NCBI GenBank assembly: GCA_963922205.1
Contig: CAWUHX010000274.1
Span: 248,001-312,000, forward strand
Length of the DNA stretch: 64,000 bases
Origin: Romanomermis culicivorax
Taxonomy: Eukaryota > Nematoda > Enoplea > Mermithida > Mermithidae
Direction of reading: 5' to 3'
Below the pieces are notes generated by a model. That model was not told the origin of the DNA. It saw only the letters and a program-made list of their open reading frames with translations, and did not search any database. Positions 12,460-25,820 of the stretch are shown here, one piece after another (the first letter of the stretch is position 1; every line of letters starts with the position of its first letter). Both the position numbers and the translations under genes were made by a program.

Positions 12460-12999
12460 TCAAAAGTTTGAGGTCAAAATTGAATGGCATAACCAAAAAA
12501 TTATCAGAATGTTATTCCTATCAAAAGAAAAAGACGAAACTAGAAATGGAAAATCTATAATCTGTTCATTTTCGAATAAGCCTTGGAAAACAAAATAATT
12601 CGTAGAAATCGGCGAGTTGACAATAAACCATTCTACGCCGAAAGCCGAAATCCTTTTTCTCAATTCGTTAGTCCAACTGCTACAGTCAACTCGAGAAAAA
12701 TAGGTATCCGTATACGCAGGCTGTTTAATATTTGCATATACATCTTTCTGCGCTCATTTGCAAAAAAATTGACTATACACGTCTTAGTAGAAAGTGAAAT
12801 CGTTTTCAGGTATTATAGTAATTACGAATGAACTTTGCGCAGCAATTACGAAAAGTAGCAAAAAACTCATAATCGTGACTTCGTTTAAGTAAGACATTGA
12901 CATGGACAGAACGCTCATGAGAAGATCCAGAAAAAATAAATTCAGAAAGGAAGCCGAAATGGTAGATGTAACCAATCCTGCGACATTGTTTTATTCATT
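12460..12999 (-). CDS. Possible membrane-protein exons, unrecognised
   Basis: Minus frames at 12784-12990,  after a TCGCAG acceptor at the upper end, and 12460-12663 encode hydrophobic segments (FLNLFFLDLLMSVLSMSMSYL, EVTIMSFLLLFVIAAQSS). I cannot match them to a family, and a second frame through 12784-12990 is also open. They could be exons of one multi-pass membrane protein together with 13374-13640, or chance open frames. Confidence 0.25.
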
Positions 13000-13120
13000 T
13001 TTTTCTTTTCTAGTATTTAGTCGTCGAGGGTTATTTAATTTTTGTAAAAAAAAATTTTCACTTTATCCAGGAAAATACCATAATTTCACATTCCACGCAG
13101 CTTTCTATTTACGTCAGTGA

Positions 13121-13370
13121 GGATTCGGAAACTTCCGGTTCCCTTTTCACTGTAGATTCGAAGAGGAGGGCAACGATAGGACAAAACCCCATTCAGCTTA
13201 CAGTAAACGAACATCTAATCGCTACAAACTCCAATCTCAGGTATCTCAGTAGGTATCATCTGTATCTGGAGGGAACATATCGATCGAAAAACTGCTCATT
13301 AATCTTTCCGACACTGTCGAAACAATCAGCGAGAAAAAGAGATTATACGAGAAAATTTTAAAATTTTAAG
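13121..13370 (+). CDS. Unassigned open frame without start codon
   Basis: The plus strand is open for about 83 codons, ending RKRDYTRKF then stop, with no ATG. The composition is polar (SEDSETSGSLFTVDSKRR) and a possible donor (CTCAG/GTATCT) lies near 13237. No domain was recognised. It may be an exon or chance. Confidence 0.2.
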
Positions 13371-13373
13371 GAA

Positions 13374-13645
13374 CTACAGCTTTATCTGGGAATTAGAAAA
13401 GTATTTATACACAATTCGTGTTACATCACATATCCACCGCACGAAAATCAGTAAACTGTAATACGCGGGAAAATGAATATGCAAATAAGGATCGTCGGAA
13501 TAAACTATCATAAGAACCACTATCCAAGCTCGGAAAAATGCGCTCAACATAAAAAGTAAACCGACAATAAAATTATTCGACAAAATTATCGAAAAATTGT
13601 ATGCCTTGAAGCTGACTATAGAATACGTCAATGACGGCAAAGTTC
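13374..13645 (-). CDS. Possible membrane-protein exon, unrecognised
   Basis: The minus frame encodes two to three hydrophobic segments (FIVGLLFMLSAFFRAWIVVL and FPAYYSLLIFVRWICD). A TAGTCAG sequence near 13617 could serve as acceptor. No family was recognised. It may join the minus frames at 12460-12990 into one gene, but splice phases could not be settled. Confidence 0.3.
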
Positions 13646-13701
13646 TTTCAGTGCAAAAATATATCATGGATATTAAAAAAATTTCTCAATTGATGTAAAT
13701 T

Positions 13702-14215
13702 ATGATCCAACAGAGAAATTTTACACTCCCGAAATCTGTAATTTTAACAAAACTTGAACTCTCACAGGGCCTGCAACAATCGATGATTCTTAACATATCA
13801 GAGATTCCCTATGCAACAGAGCCTAACAGTGCGTGCATTTTAAAACACAAAACCCTTAGAGAGGTCAATCAAAATTCACCTACCATTGGCCATAATAATC
13901 TTACAAAAGGTTACAAAGATCAAGTTATGATTCGCAAATCCTCCGCAGCCCAGTATGAGATCATGAACAAAATTTCAGCGTCGATATAGTTAAATGCACG
14001 TTCTCTTACTAAATACATATTCAAAAGGTCATTCATAACAGAAAATGACACAAAACCAGTTTTTCAAAACCGCAAACAATCAAAATTATTCCGAAAAAAC
14101 CAGATACGCAGATCACTTATGGTCAAAACGTGGGGCCTGTGGAACAAAATCAATAGCTCTGAGAGTTCAATAACCGGCGTAGTCCTTTTTCCTCCAAAAA
14201 GGAGGTACTTATAAT
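13702..14215 (+). CDS. Open frame of 171 codons broken by one TAG, unrecognised
   Basis: A 95-codon frame starting ATG at 13702 ends at TAG (13987-13989). The same frame stays open for a further 75 codons to a TAA at 14213-14215. The second half is basic (QNRKQSKLFRKNQIRR). No domain was recognised. It could be an old repeat-encoded gene with one nonsense mutation. Without a homologue this stays tentative. Confidence 0.25.
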
Positions 14216-15427
14216 GAAATGGATGCCGAGAATGGGTTTTTATAACGATACTGGGTTGGAGGATATTATATTACAATTGAATTGAAATTGCAATTTCTAG
14301 GAGTCCAATGGAGGAAGCCAGAATATGAGAGACGCCTTCGTTTTGTTAGCACTTTAGAATAGCATCCCAGAACGTAAGACGTACGTAAAACACCAAATAA
14401 TTTGGAGTTATTTATAACAGTTATTAACGACGCAATCTCGTAGTTTTGAAATGATCATGAAGATCTTTTATGAAACTTCTTCCAGAGTGATTCTGTGAAA
14501 ATCATACGGTTCAACTTTTCACTCAATCTGACTCTTGTGAACTTACAGACTAGCAGAGAATTTCAGGTAATCAATATTTACGCCAAAATAAAATTAATCA
14601 CGTTGTACAGTTTCTGGCGCTGATCACAGAGGTGATATTCATTCCACTCACTACCAAGATTTTGCGTAGTTTACAGTAACCCAAAAACTCAAATTATTGA
14701 CTTCTTCATTAATTTTCAGTAGCTTTCATGTAGACAAAAATTTGCTATTAAACATTTATTGAAAAATCGGTCGTCTGTAGAACGTAGTTTAAAATGATGA
14801 AAATCCCCATCAGGATGCACCGAAAAGTTTCATTTACTGAACATAAACCTACTTTACCCAAGAAACAGAAAAACTTGTTTTTTCATTCTGATGACCCACC
14901 ATCCAAATTTTGCGTAAATTTAATCAAAAAAATCAAAGTATCCTTGTAGGATCTGTAGGAGTTTGCACAACCCATACGATGATAAAAAATGATCAAACAT
15001 CTGTCAATTTAAAATATAAGATTCAATTATAGTGCTAAGAAGGACCTGATACATCTACAGAAAGAGAAGATGCACGAGAAAATTCAGATGAAGTTTCATT
15101 GATCTATCTTTGATGATTGCAGAGTACGGTATTTCGAATTGAGGAGAAAAATGCAGCTAATTTTATCAAAATCTAGAAAATCATAAGGTAGTCTACTGAT
15201 TACTTAATCAAAACTGCCTGGGCTATCTTGATATTCTTTGTTGCATTGGGAATGCATGTCAACATGCTACACGTTGCTGAATTGATGCCGTCCATTTTGG
15301 AACAGGTTGCCTTTAATTTCAACCATCTTTTCACAAGTTATAGCATGGGAGGTGAAAGTTTAACAAACGCGGATATTTGAAATATAGAGAACCTACTTCA
15401 GTTTGTATCAATTTGATTGATTGGGGG
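14216..15427. other. Non-coding interval
   Basis: No gene, RNA or repeat family was recognised in this stretch. Confidence 0.4.
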
Positions 15428-16191
15428 TCAAAAGCGCAGTTGCTTCAAAAGCGCAGCCAGTTGTTTCAATAGCGCAGGAGCATCAAAAGTGCAGACAAAA
15501 GTTTCAAAAGCGCAGTCAAATGTTTCGTTAGCATAAACGTTGCTTCGGAATTTGCTAATTGCAGATATAATGCTTAATTTTGCTTTTCAGCGACATGTGT
15601 ATGTAAAATTTGCAGCTTTATAGTTCTGTCATCAAAGTTGATTTTAAATTGGTAAAGTTGATTCGAAAATAAAGTATTTGCATACGAAAGAATCTTGGTT
15701 TTCAGAGAATGATTTAACAACCGAAATTCATTGGAATGGTGCAATCCGGAGCAAATTGACAAAAACGATTTTACAAACGATGGAACAACAGTCGAAAACG
15801 CTCTAGTGAACTTAGCACCATGTACAAGATGCCTATTTTTGGAAGCACTCAAAAAGAGGCCAAAAAACGACGCTTTTTCTTAATGAGATGCATTTTTTAA
15901 GTATTACTGTCGTGTAGCATGCCCACTCAGTTTTCGAAAAATTTATATCTATTTTTAGATGAAATTTTGTCTGTAGCTAACTGTTGTCTGCGCTTTTAAC
16001 CCTTTAAACTATTGTGGAATAGTTTATCACTGACTGCGCTTTTGAACCCATTTGCATTGCCTGCGCTTTTGAACACCTGACTGCGCTTTTGAACCGACTT
16101 GACCCTTTAAACTATTGTGGAATAGTTTATCACTGACTGCGCTTTTGAACCCATTTGCATTGACTGCGCTTTTGAACCGACTGCGCTAATG
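15428..16191. mobile_element. TIR element with CAAAAGCGCAG repeat ends
   Basis: The left end has five imperfect copies of TTCAAAAGCGCAG. The right end has about seven inverted copies (CTGCGCTTTTGAACC). Within the right end a unit of about 102 bp (CCTTTAAACTATTGTGGAAT at 16001 and 16103) is tandemly duplicated. The roughly 440-bp centre (about 15545-15985) is non-coding. No target duplication was identified. Confidence 0.6.
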
Positions 16192-16489
16192 ATTCCTACC
16201 CATTTGATTTCCATATCTGTTCGACAACCACATCCGGTGACTGCAGTAAGAAACTTATTAGTATGTTGTATCATCTTCATGTCAAAGTAGGCCTCACGCG
16301 ATGACCTACAGCTTCCATAAGAGTATGTTTTTCTGATGAAACTTCATCAGAACTTGGATAAATGATTGACCCTCAAAATAAAGACAATACATTCTGCTAC
16401 TCTCTGAAGAAAATATGATTATATAGACATAGCTTTTTGTTATATAGCAAATCTAATTTTGCGTGAATATAAAAGTATATTACACGCTA

Positions 16490-16760
16490 TTTTAGTTAGA
16501 CATTGCTCCTAAAAATTGCAAATTTCAGAGACTTGAAATCCAAAAATTTACTAATCAAAATTTAAGAAAAAAACTTTAATAACTTGAAAAGATTTAAAAA
16601 TTAAAAACTTGAAAATCCAAAATTGAAAAAATTCTAAGAACCAAAATTTAAAAATTTAAATTACAAAAAATTGGAAAATTTCAAACTTTAAGAATACATT
16701 TTAGTTATAAAGATTAAAAATCCGCCGAAACTAATCCAAAAATTGCAAAAAATGATTTTG
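16490..16760. repeat. Low-complexity A-rich tract
   Basis: Iterated variants of AAAATTTAAAAA and AACTTGAAAA occur with no coding potential. It looks like a decayed tandem array. Confidence 0.5.
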
Positions 16761-17029
16761 GCCTTTCGTCGAAATAGTTACTCCTGAACTGAGAGGCATT
16801 CTCCCACTGATAGGAATTCCTTACCGAAGAAAGCGATGGTGCAACCAGTCCCTTCCAAAAGAAGCTCGACACACTGATTGTGTATTGTGGTGACCGTAGC
16901 CAGAGAGGACAATTGAAGCTAGAAAAAGACTTGGATAGGAACTCGTGGCTGACGCTGATGTGTACTGTAGGTTCAGGGAGTTTACTGGTAGGATCTCTGA
17001 CAGTTCGGATAATGCACGTGACGGAGCTT

Positions 17030-17575
17030 CGAGGTCTAGGGGGTCAAGCGACCTTTAGGAGCAGAGAGTCACCCACCGCCCAAAATTTTATGGGTCTTTC
17101 GACTAACTGAATTTCGATTTTTTCGGCTGAAAACCCCCCTAAAACGATCCAAAATCTAATTTAACCCTAAAAAAACCTTTAATGATGTATTTATGGCGCG
17201 AGGCGCCGAGAAAATTGACATTTATGAACATACGTGTAACGGAGCCGGGAGTTCTTGGGAGAGGATGTTCAGGTGACTTTTTTGGGCGGAGGGTCATGGA
17301 TTGCCAAAAATTTTAGGGGGTCCCAGATGGAAAGCAATTCGATCTTTTCGCCAAATGAATCAAAAATTAGTAATTTTTGCCTTTAGAAAATCGAAAAAAA
17401 TTTACTCGTGGCTCGAAGAACCGGAAACCTTGACATTTTTTACAATTTTTCATTTAAAAAGATCATTTTTCACCAAAGACTACTTTTCAGTATTTTTCTG
17501 ACCAAAGGTATAGGGATCTCTATGACTACCGTATGGTTAGCCATACGATTGGCAAATCCTGCGTTAAATACGGTA
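17030..17575 (-). repeat. GS repeat, diverged inverted copy
   Basis: Shares with the copy at 39597-40009 the blocks GAGGTCTnGGGGG, CCCAAAATTTT, a GGCGCGAGGCGCC hairpin, GGGATCTCTATGACTACC and GTATGGTTAGCCATACG. It is older and longer than the other copies. It lies downstream of INTS7. Confidence 0.5.
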
Positions 17576-18079
17576 AGTAAAAAATGAGTGGAATCACGTT
17601 ATTTTTCTCAGGAAACCCTTCCTCTAAACTCTGGTAAACAAGCAGAGACTCATTGATTTACGTCATCACTCGCATGCCTAGGAAATCTTAGCAACTTAAC
17701 TTGAGTCTGATCATTGATCAGTTCTTTGAAGTATTTGAGGTAGTTTTAGAAAAAGTCTACTTACGGCCATTTTGAGAGGATGGAAAGATGTGTATGAAAA
17801 AATAAAAAATGCAATTACACGTACACAACATGCCGAATTTCCGAAAACTAGAATTTCTAGAAGAACATTTTTATTGCTGTGAAGATGATAATAGTTGAAA
17901 TTTGTCATTAAGATGAGCAAAGGAAGGAAGTTACAGTAATGTCGAATAACAAAATGTCAATCATCTGGCTCCAGAATTCAACTACGCTAAATTTTTGTGA
18001 AGGCATTACCCAGAAGAATCCAACAGGGATGGGAGATCTGAATGAACAGCGAGTTTCTAATAGTCTAAAAATCTTCCAT

Positions 18080-21000
18080 TTAGAACAAATATTTCGCGCT
18101 CAAATCGCTCAACAACGAAGGATTCGGATTTGACGACGAAGTTAGGCATTTAATTCTCAAACGTTCTTCAACGTTTAACGTCCACAAGTGATTAGTTTCA
18201 TCGTCGATCAAATGGGCGGTAACTTTCAACGAGCCACTCTTCAAAAATCGGAACATAAATTTTTAGTACATAAAAGCGATTGGAATTTTTACAAATCAAT
18301 TTTTTACCTTCGAGAAATTGAGGATAAATTCTGTAGAAAAATAGTCGTTATGCGGTGTTAAAGTTCTCACTAATTTCTGATCGATTTGCGTGCCCTAAAA
18401 ATGAGTTGCATGTTGAGAAGATGTGGAGATGGTAAACTTCGTCAGGTGAACACAGTTCGGTATTTTCGCCAAAATGTTACTCTTCATCACGTGACACTAA
18501 GTGAAGTGTTTGCTAGCTTCAAGGGAGAAGAGATCATTCTCATTTTTTGCTGGACATTTCTACATTGTTTTTCTAAATTGAAGCGCTGCTATCCGACAAA
18601 ATTTTAGCAAAAAAATTGTTAGAGACAAATATAATAACTGCACAGATGACCTTTTCATCCACACAGGGCACGTCCGGAAATGACGTACAAAGCGTAAGTT
18701 GAACTCTAGAAATTTGGCGAACGGCACCGGCTTTTGGACCACTAGTTTTGACGATACCTTCAACTTTGACCACTAATCTTTGACCGGGCATCAATGAAAT
18801 AGATTGATCACCCGTTGACGAAGGCTGCGGCGAAACTGCGAGCTACAAAAGGGAGAATGAACGCTAAGAAGTATATTAGCGAGTGAATAACCTGCGAGAC
18901 AAAAACTTAATTTTCACGGTGAAAAACACTGCAAGTAGTTAACTTTTCTATGGTAAAGCTATGTCTTAGGACCGTCTGAAGATTGCCCTGAAATGAGCCT
19001 CCTAAAAGCATTTACGCAGAAGTCGAAAATTTTTTAATTAAACATGTAAGGACCAGACTGAATGCTTGGAATAGGCCTGTTCTGGAACTTTAATACATAT
19101 ACCATTAGGTAAAGTATTTATAGCAACTGTTGAGGGGCTTCCTGGGTGGCGCCGGAGCTGTCCCACCACTGGCCAATATCGGGGTAGGTGTGACCATTCC
19201 GACCAGGGCTCAACAAAAATGGCCGGGTTCGGCACCCGTGGATTGACTGAATCATCAATCCTACGGGTGGAATGTTGTATGTTACCATACAACACAACAC
19301 GAGTATTGTAAACTGCCTCAATCGCAACAGAAACATCAAGATGTACGAACTATCCGATGGTGAGGCATCATATATACGACCACGACTTACCTTGACAGTA
19401 GTGGACTGCAAAGCTTGATAAAAATATCGAGGAACATACAAAGGCCTACGAAGTAGCCTGTGAATCAGTGCGACAACCAGCTCTGTAACCTAAAAAGTCA
19501 ATATTTTTGCATAAATTAAGAGTTCGTTACATACAGAATATAGACATAGGTTTTTCACCAACTATTCACCAAAAATTACATTTTCCGATACTTCATAAAA
19601 TGTATCATTTTGACGTATTTTAGAAAATACAAATAAAACAAAAAAATACAAAAACTAACAAAACAAAAACTTGAAGAATATGTAGATTTTCTTTTTATTT
19701 TTTTTACTTTGTGGAAAGCATCTTTGTCGCTGAAGGTCTTCACCAATTCTACAAAATCATTGTTGATATTCCTCAAAAAAGCTATAGTATCTTTGTTACA
19801 ATAGTTGTCGCATGAATTTTCAGCCATCAGAAATTTTCTGAAAAATGCATATCGAAGTTAAAATTTTCAGCAATCGATAAATTTAAACTTACTCTGTGTC
19901 AATGGATTTCGATTCAACTATGAAAATCAGATAATATTCGATGCAAATTATCTTATGCTTCTCAAGGTTTAGATGCCTTAAAGTGTGAGGATCGGCGTCA
20001 AAACTATTAACCAGCAATGACTCGTATTTCTGAATCAAATTGCTGACTACAATTCTTAGGTAATTTGATATCTAAATAAAATTAAAAAATACTTCAATGT
20101 CTTAAGCTGCAAAAATATAGCAAGCTACATATATATATATATATAGCCAAAAAGATTATATTGGTTAATCATGTAAGAGGCAGGAAATCTAACAATTAGA
20201 ATGGTTCAATAAGGAGATGTGATCAAAATTTGCATCTAGACTGACAATCACTTTACATAATACCGCGGAAATATCTCGTATGGGTGGAGTATATCATATG
20301 AAAAAGTCCTGAATCTAGGTGAAGATGATTTTTTTTATTCGACAAGCTTCAATACTTTACACATTTTAGGAATGACACTACGTTATTTCCCTTCCGGAAC
20401 TAGAATTTTATTTCAGTTGATACCGACTAGTATTACTTCGTTTTTAAGGTGAGAAGAATCGTTATTAGCCGAAAAACTTGTCGGCACATTCACCCGACAA
20501 ACATCGGACACAAGTTCAAGTAACTTTAATTGCTCGATTCGCAATGAAACGTATTCGTGAACAAAGATGCTTCGAGCGTTGTTTTCCATATTCATAACCT
20601 GCGGAGAAGAGACGTAAAGGTGTAAAATTGGTCGCTCACAATTCGAGTTAATCTTACCGTAAGACAATTTAAAGCGCTGACATAAGCGGAAAGAAGACTT
20701 CCAGTGGAGAACTGTTCGTTGGTAACGTGAGCTTCAACATAGGAAAACTTGGCCAAGAACTTCAGCCAATTATAATTCGTGTCAGAGTAAGCCTGAAAAA
20801 CATTGATTTTGATAATATGCTCAGCGGTCGAAGACCTATAAATTTTTGATAAAGTGATAAAGAATTTTCAAGCAAGAAATATGGCTTCCGGATCATCTGA
20901 ATAATGTCATCAAATTTCCTTAGCTACAATTGAACCTGGAAATGTTCATCATCAAATGCAATCGAAACATAAAGAAATTTCCGCTAAGGATTTTACTTTG

Positions 21001-24000
21001 CTAAGCAATTTTTCGAAAACCTTTTCGGCGTATCTGTGTTTGGCATGACGACTAGCAAATCGGGCCATTTTGTACAAAATCCAGGGATCACGCTGATTTT
21101 GGATATCACCTTGAATGCCGTCATCAATTAATAATGAAATATAAGGCGATAAATTCGCATATTTCTCCGAAAACTCTCGACCAATTTTCGTTACGATCCG
21201 ATGGTCACAATCGTTCAATGCGCAAAAAACTTCAGCCAAGAAGCTGGAGTAACATGCTGCAAATAAATTCTCAGATCAATAAAGATTCAGCTATCATTTT
21301 GAAATAATCGATGCAGCGAGGCCGCAGCGCAACTTTCAGAGCACCTCATAGGGAGGAATGGAGGTATGCCCCCTTGGGTTTGGAAATTCATTCACCATCC
21401 CAGTAAGAATGAATAGCTGGTTGAGTGAAATGTGACAAAAATGATTTACTGGTACACAAAATTTTGGGAACTGTCATAATGGGTAAGCCAGTTTGAAAGC
21501 GTGCATGGTCGGTGCGAGGAAAATACGTTTACAGGGTCCACAGGCTTGAAAATGCCTATCTGCATAAATGATTATGATGTATGAAAGAGGAAAAATTGCC
21601 AGCTCTACAGAACCACTGGTTTTTGAAGAAGACAAATATTTTTGGCTCCGTGCGAAGATTTTTGTAGTATGTTTGTAGAAAGAAGGAATGTATTTTGTGG
21701 AGATTACAATTTTCTATTTTAAGGAGATTACAAATACAATGTTATTTCAGATTACAATTTTCCGGCGCATCGTGCAGCAGTCTATGGTGTAGTTCTTGAG
21801 ATTGGGCAATCCACGGTTTTCTGGAAAATTGTGCTTCTTTTGGAAAAACGTTCAGAAAAGAGAAAAATGTTGATGACTCGACGTGAAAAAACAATTTTAT
21901 TGCGATTTATTACGTGAACGTGTAAAATTGACGACGAATAAGTGATTTGTACTTTGTACGTCGCTGTACAAATATCGTATTCAGGGAGGTGCGGAAATAT
22001 ATACCCCTTACGACCCGACAGAGCGAGCGAGAAAAAAAAAGCCGCGACGCCGCATGAGAAAAGTACTACCCTTACCATGTAGGATTTTACACCTACCTAG
22101 ATTTAGGACCTTGGGAGCGTCTGGCAACTTAAATTTTTTCAGTCATTCTGAGGCTACCGCAATTGATTTACTGGGGCCATTCGCAATGAATTGGACGATT
22201 CCGAGCTCGAGATAATCGAGAACTTTTTTTCGAAGAAAACACGTAGAAAAGTTCGCGATTATCTCGTTTATTGCAACTGGCCCCTGATTCTCAGTGAAGC
22301 TGTGGCAAATGTTCAACTAGAAAGTACAATAACCTGGAATAAGACGGGCCGCTGAGAATATAGCCTCACCAACACGAATAGAAAATTGAGGATATCGTGA
22401 GCATATCTTTATCAATGAATGCAATAACATCTTAAAAACAACGACTTCCAGAACGGGAGAAAACAGCACACCACATTATCAAACCTTAGTTGCAGGATCA
22501 GGAGATGCATTCACTTCAAATTCAGGCCAATTCCACGCCGGCAGAAAACGAATCAAAAAGTCCACGGTAAGAGCTTGGTTATTCGAGTTTTGATCTATAT
22601 AAATTTTTTTTTCTTCTGTACAGAAATAACATAGATCGAACACATGAGAGAAATTCAAGTAAATGTTACAGCTGCTAAAAAGCGATTATATATATACATG
22701 GATGAAGACAAGATATAGTCATGTTACATGTCATACTTACCCATATTCAGCATCAAATTAGCACTAACGACCGAAATCCGAGACAAAATTAGGTAAGAAT
22801 CGTTCCGAGAAAGTAGCATATTCTTATTGACAAGTAACGTCAATGAATTGAATACTAGAACATACAAAAAACAAATATAAAAATGTGTGTGAAAAGTAAC
22901 AAAACACCAACTTTTGTCGAAGTTACTCCAAGTCATGACGAGATTACTGTTGGCCAAATCAGACATGAACTTTAGAGCGAACAGTAACAATTTGGCTTCA
23001 CTTTTGGAGGCGGAATCGAGCTTTTGAGCGTAATCCAACGACTTCTGCAGAAAAAATTAAGAACGTGTGAGATTATGATAAATACAATTATGCAATCCTC
23101 CTTCAAAAAAGCGCAACTTTTTTGTAACTTTTTCAAATACTTAATATCGGTGTGATATAGCGTTTCTGTAACTTCGCGAACAAAACGGACTCGAGTACAT
23201 GTACAAATGAAAACTTATGACTCATTTGCTCTGGCATAAGGGAATATTTGTGGTCAGGTTATTAAAAAGTTACATTTTCCTGTGTTTTAGAGGCCAAAAG
23301 AGCAAATATTATCGAATAGAAAGTTTTTCAGGTTGGCGCGAATATAATTATCAGTTAAACTTTCATAAAAACAATGTGGTTCACCGTTTTACTGATGAAA
23401 ATTTTCAACTTGGTATGTATAAGATAACTCTGTCAGAAAGATGGTTTAGAACAGACATTTCGTTGCGGAGTGCCGAAAGAAAATCTCTCGATTACATATG
23501 GTTCAGATAGAAACTTAAAATGCAAACGCATTAGGGATCGTCTTTTGCTCCGATAACAATATTATGAATGTAGTATGAAAAGCAATGTTATAATGATGAG
23601 AAATTTGCTTACGAGAAAATGCGAATCATTTAAAAAGTGAGCCGCAATTTTTGCGATGTCAGCTAAACATATCAACGTTTCCTTTTTAACAAGGAATGGA
23701 TATCCCGAATCCAAGATCGAGTAAAGGTAATCTATCTAAATAATGTTTATAATTACGTATTTTCCTTTAGTTTGAAAATCCTACTAACCTGCGATTCTAC
23801 GATGATGAGCGACGACAATGATAGTCTGGTCAGCGTTTTAAGAGCTGCACACACAAATACCAGATTGCTATCAGTGTTCTTCAAAGTTTCGATGCATATC
23901 CTGATGAAAATCGTTCAAATTACATAATTTTCTGCACGGAGCAGACTAGTTTCCCAATTTTGAATCGGAACCACTATTGTTCCTCATAAGAAAAAGCAGA

Positions 24001-25820
24001 AGTATGTATAGCTTTTCAAGTGCAAAAGCCACTGACATCCCGTGTTAATCAGACTTATCCATGAAAAACGTAAGCAATTTGAAAAGAAAAAATCATGGAA
24101 TGGTATATACGATCATTCACAAAATTGGGTGTGATGTAGTATGAGAACGCCTAGCCAAGGGTTATCACATCCCATAGTATCAGTGAGTGGCGACCTTCCT
24201 AACACGTACCGACAGGATACCTGAACTGAGGGTAATTAGGACAGTTAGCTCAAAATCCCAAAATTATCAGACTGAAACCTAGAAAAAATGTTTTTTCAGC
24301 TAAAAAAGACAAATATTGATCCAAAAGTGTAAAAAAGGTCACTTCTTTAGCACTTTGCGCCGTAAAGAAATTTTTTTAAAGAATTTGCGGAAGTTAATCG
24401 TGCATTTTCGGGACGATTTCAGCAATTTTCAAGGTCAAAATTTCGTTTTTTGGAAATTTATTACCCCTACCCTCAAAAAGGTCGCTGATCTTCAAGCGCA
24501 TGAGAGCAATTTTACAAAAAATAGTTTACTCGAAGACTTTTTGAGTCGTATGTGGGTCATTATGCACGTGTTCCAGAATAGGCAAAATTCTAACTTTGGT
24601 GTTAGAAGGAACGTCCACACTCGACAACATTTCTATAATCTTGCCTGCGATGGAGTTCGCAAATTCCCTAAAGAATAAGTAAAATTCAACTTAATACCGA
24701 CAGGAAGATGACTATATTGACTTTGATTGACTAGCAAAACGTTCGGCGGCAAAAATTGAAGCTTCCAGTTCCGTAAAATCGTTGGAATCCAAACCGGTTC
24801 GGATTAGATGATGAATTTCCTTCCTTTCGCTCAAGATACTCGATAGATAACCGAGAAGTCTGAAAATTAGACAAAATTGTAGGATTCATAATTAGTATAT
24901 CCTAAAAATAAATCATATAGATTCTGGTCAAATATTTACACCTTCGAATTGATGGATTTTACTTAACTAAAGAAGTGATCATGACGAGCACTATTACCTT
25001 AAGGTTAAAGCTCTAGCAATATGATCATTACTGTAAGAAACCACAAAGACACGTTTCGCTATTTCGTCTCGGCTTATTATTTTATCCAGGTGCGTTTGAC
25101 TTCTTTCTGCCACTTGCAAAACGAGTTTTCGTAGAAAATTCGTACTGAAACACGTAAATTTGATTTCATTTTTGTGCGCTATCGCTAAAAAAATCTCACG
25201 TTGAATTCTTGAACAATTCAGTTAGCTTTAGAAGTACGGCGTTTACAAATATCGGGAATGGGTATTTCTCAAAATAGGCGGGAACACGAACGATAAGTTC
25301 AGCCTTTTCGCCGATATTGTTCGATCTCAGAGCTGAATAACAAGTATTGTACATGAGACAGTACGATAGCTAGGAAATAAATTATGAAGTTGTGAAAAGC
25401 GAGTAATATCAGACTGACTATACTATACAGCATGCTACAGACAGTACTCTTTTCAAATGAGCATCGGAGGGCAGAAAGATGTTCACGCAGATAATAAACA
25501 ACCTGCACACACGGATACATTTTCCTCTACTTAACTGTAGCAGTTAGGAGAACAACTTGATAGAAAAATATTTCGGTATACGTTGCAGGTTTATTATTTC
25601 TACTCGAGGATTTCTTCCGATCATCTTGCATTCCGAGGCTTATTTTAAAATAAATGTACTGTACAAGCGCAAATATTTTTGTGACAGTTGTTTATGAACC
25701 ATAACATTGTCGATGTGAAAGTTTCTCGTGAACCTTACCTCTATCAAGCTCACTGAGAGCGCTGTTGGCATCACATTCGGTGATTTGTTGTATAAGACCA
25801 AACTCGTTCGAGGCGATCAT
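18080..25820 (-). CDS. INTS7: Integrator complex subunit 7
   Basis: Twenty in-phase coding exons: 25739-25820, 25200-25332, 24998-25144, 24722-24859, 24530-24667, 23789-23900, 23613-23735, 22912-23044, 22741-22854, 22485-22594, 22334-22430, 20997-21256, 20658-20792, 20437-20598, 19893-20071, 19708-19837, 19391-19489, 18639-18842, 18308-18394, 18080-18238; about 913 aa (human 962). INTS7 is an alpha-helical HEAT-like scaffold of the nuclear Integrator complex, which cleaves snRNA 3' ends and terminates paused polymerase II. Diagnostic blocks in order: DANSALSELD, YFEKYPFPIFVNA, FASQSKEFANSIAGKI, DPWILYKMARFASRHAK, SFDADPHTLRHLN, PRYFYQALQSTTVK, RLVVKVEGIVK, LTPHNDYFSTEFILNFSK. The ATG is 2 nt after a TTTTTACAG acceptor. 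Exon 18 may end at 18651 instead. Exon 4 uses an unusual GTCAAT donor. The start lies 145 nt from the stop of the preceding gene. Confidence 0.95.
20127..20146. repeat. AT dinucleotide microsatellite
   Basis: A run of AT dinucleotides about 20 bp long inside the INTS7 intron between exons 14 and 15. Confidence 0.8.
21784..22085 (-). repeat. Dispersed repeat C, inverted copy
   Basis: The reverse complement matches 58125-58360 over most of its length: GGTAGTACTTTTC against GATAGTACCTTTC, TACAGCGACGTACAAA against TACAGCGGCGTACAAA, AAAATTGTTTTTCnCGT, TCATCAACATTTT. It is an intronic insertion in INTS7. The family has no recognisable coding capacity. Confidence 0.6.
22173..22284. mobile_element. 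GGGGCCAGTTGCAATAAA MITE (112 bp)
   Basis: The ends GGGGCCATTCGCAATGAA and, inverted, GGGGCCAGTTGCAATAAA bracket a body whose halves also pair (GAGCTCGAGATAATCGAGAA against GTTCGCGATTATCTCG). It is therefore nearly a full-length palindrome. It is inside an INTS7 intron and related to the unit at 207-366. Confidence 0.65.

Noticed and set aside
13374..13645. Chemoreceptor-type GPCR exon
   Set aside because: There are hydrophobic segments, but no diagnostic motif and no consistent splice phases with neighbouring frames, so it is kept only as unrecognised.
24316..24678. Plus-strand open frame of 120 codons
   Set aside because: It lies opposite INTS7 exon 5 (24530-24667), whose minus-strand product matches the family; the plus frame is a shadow.
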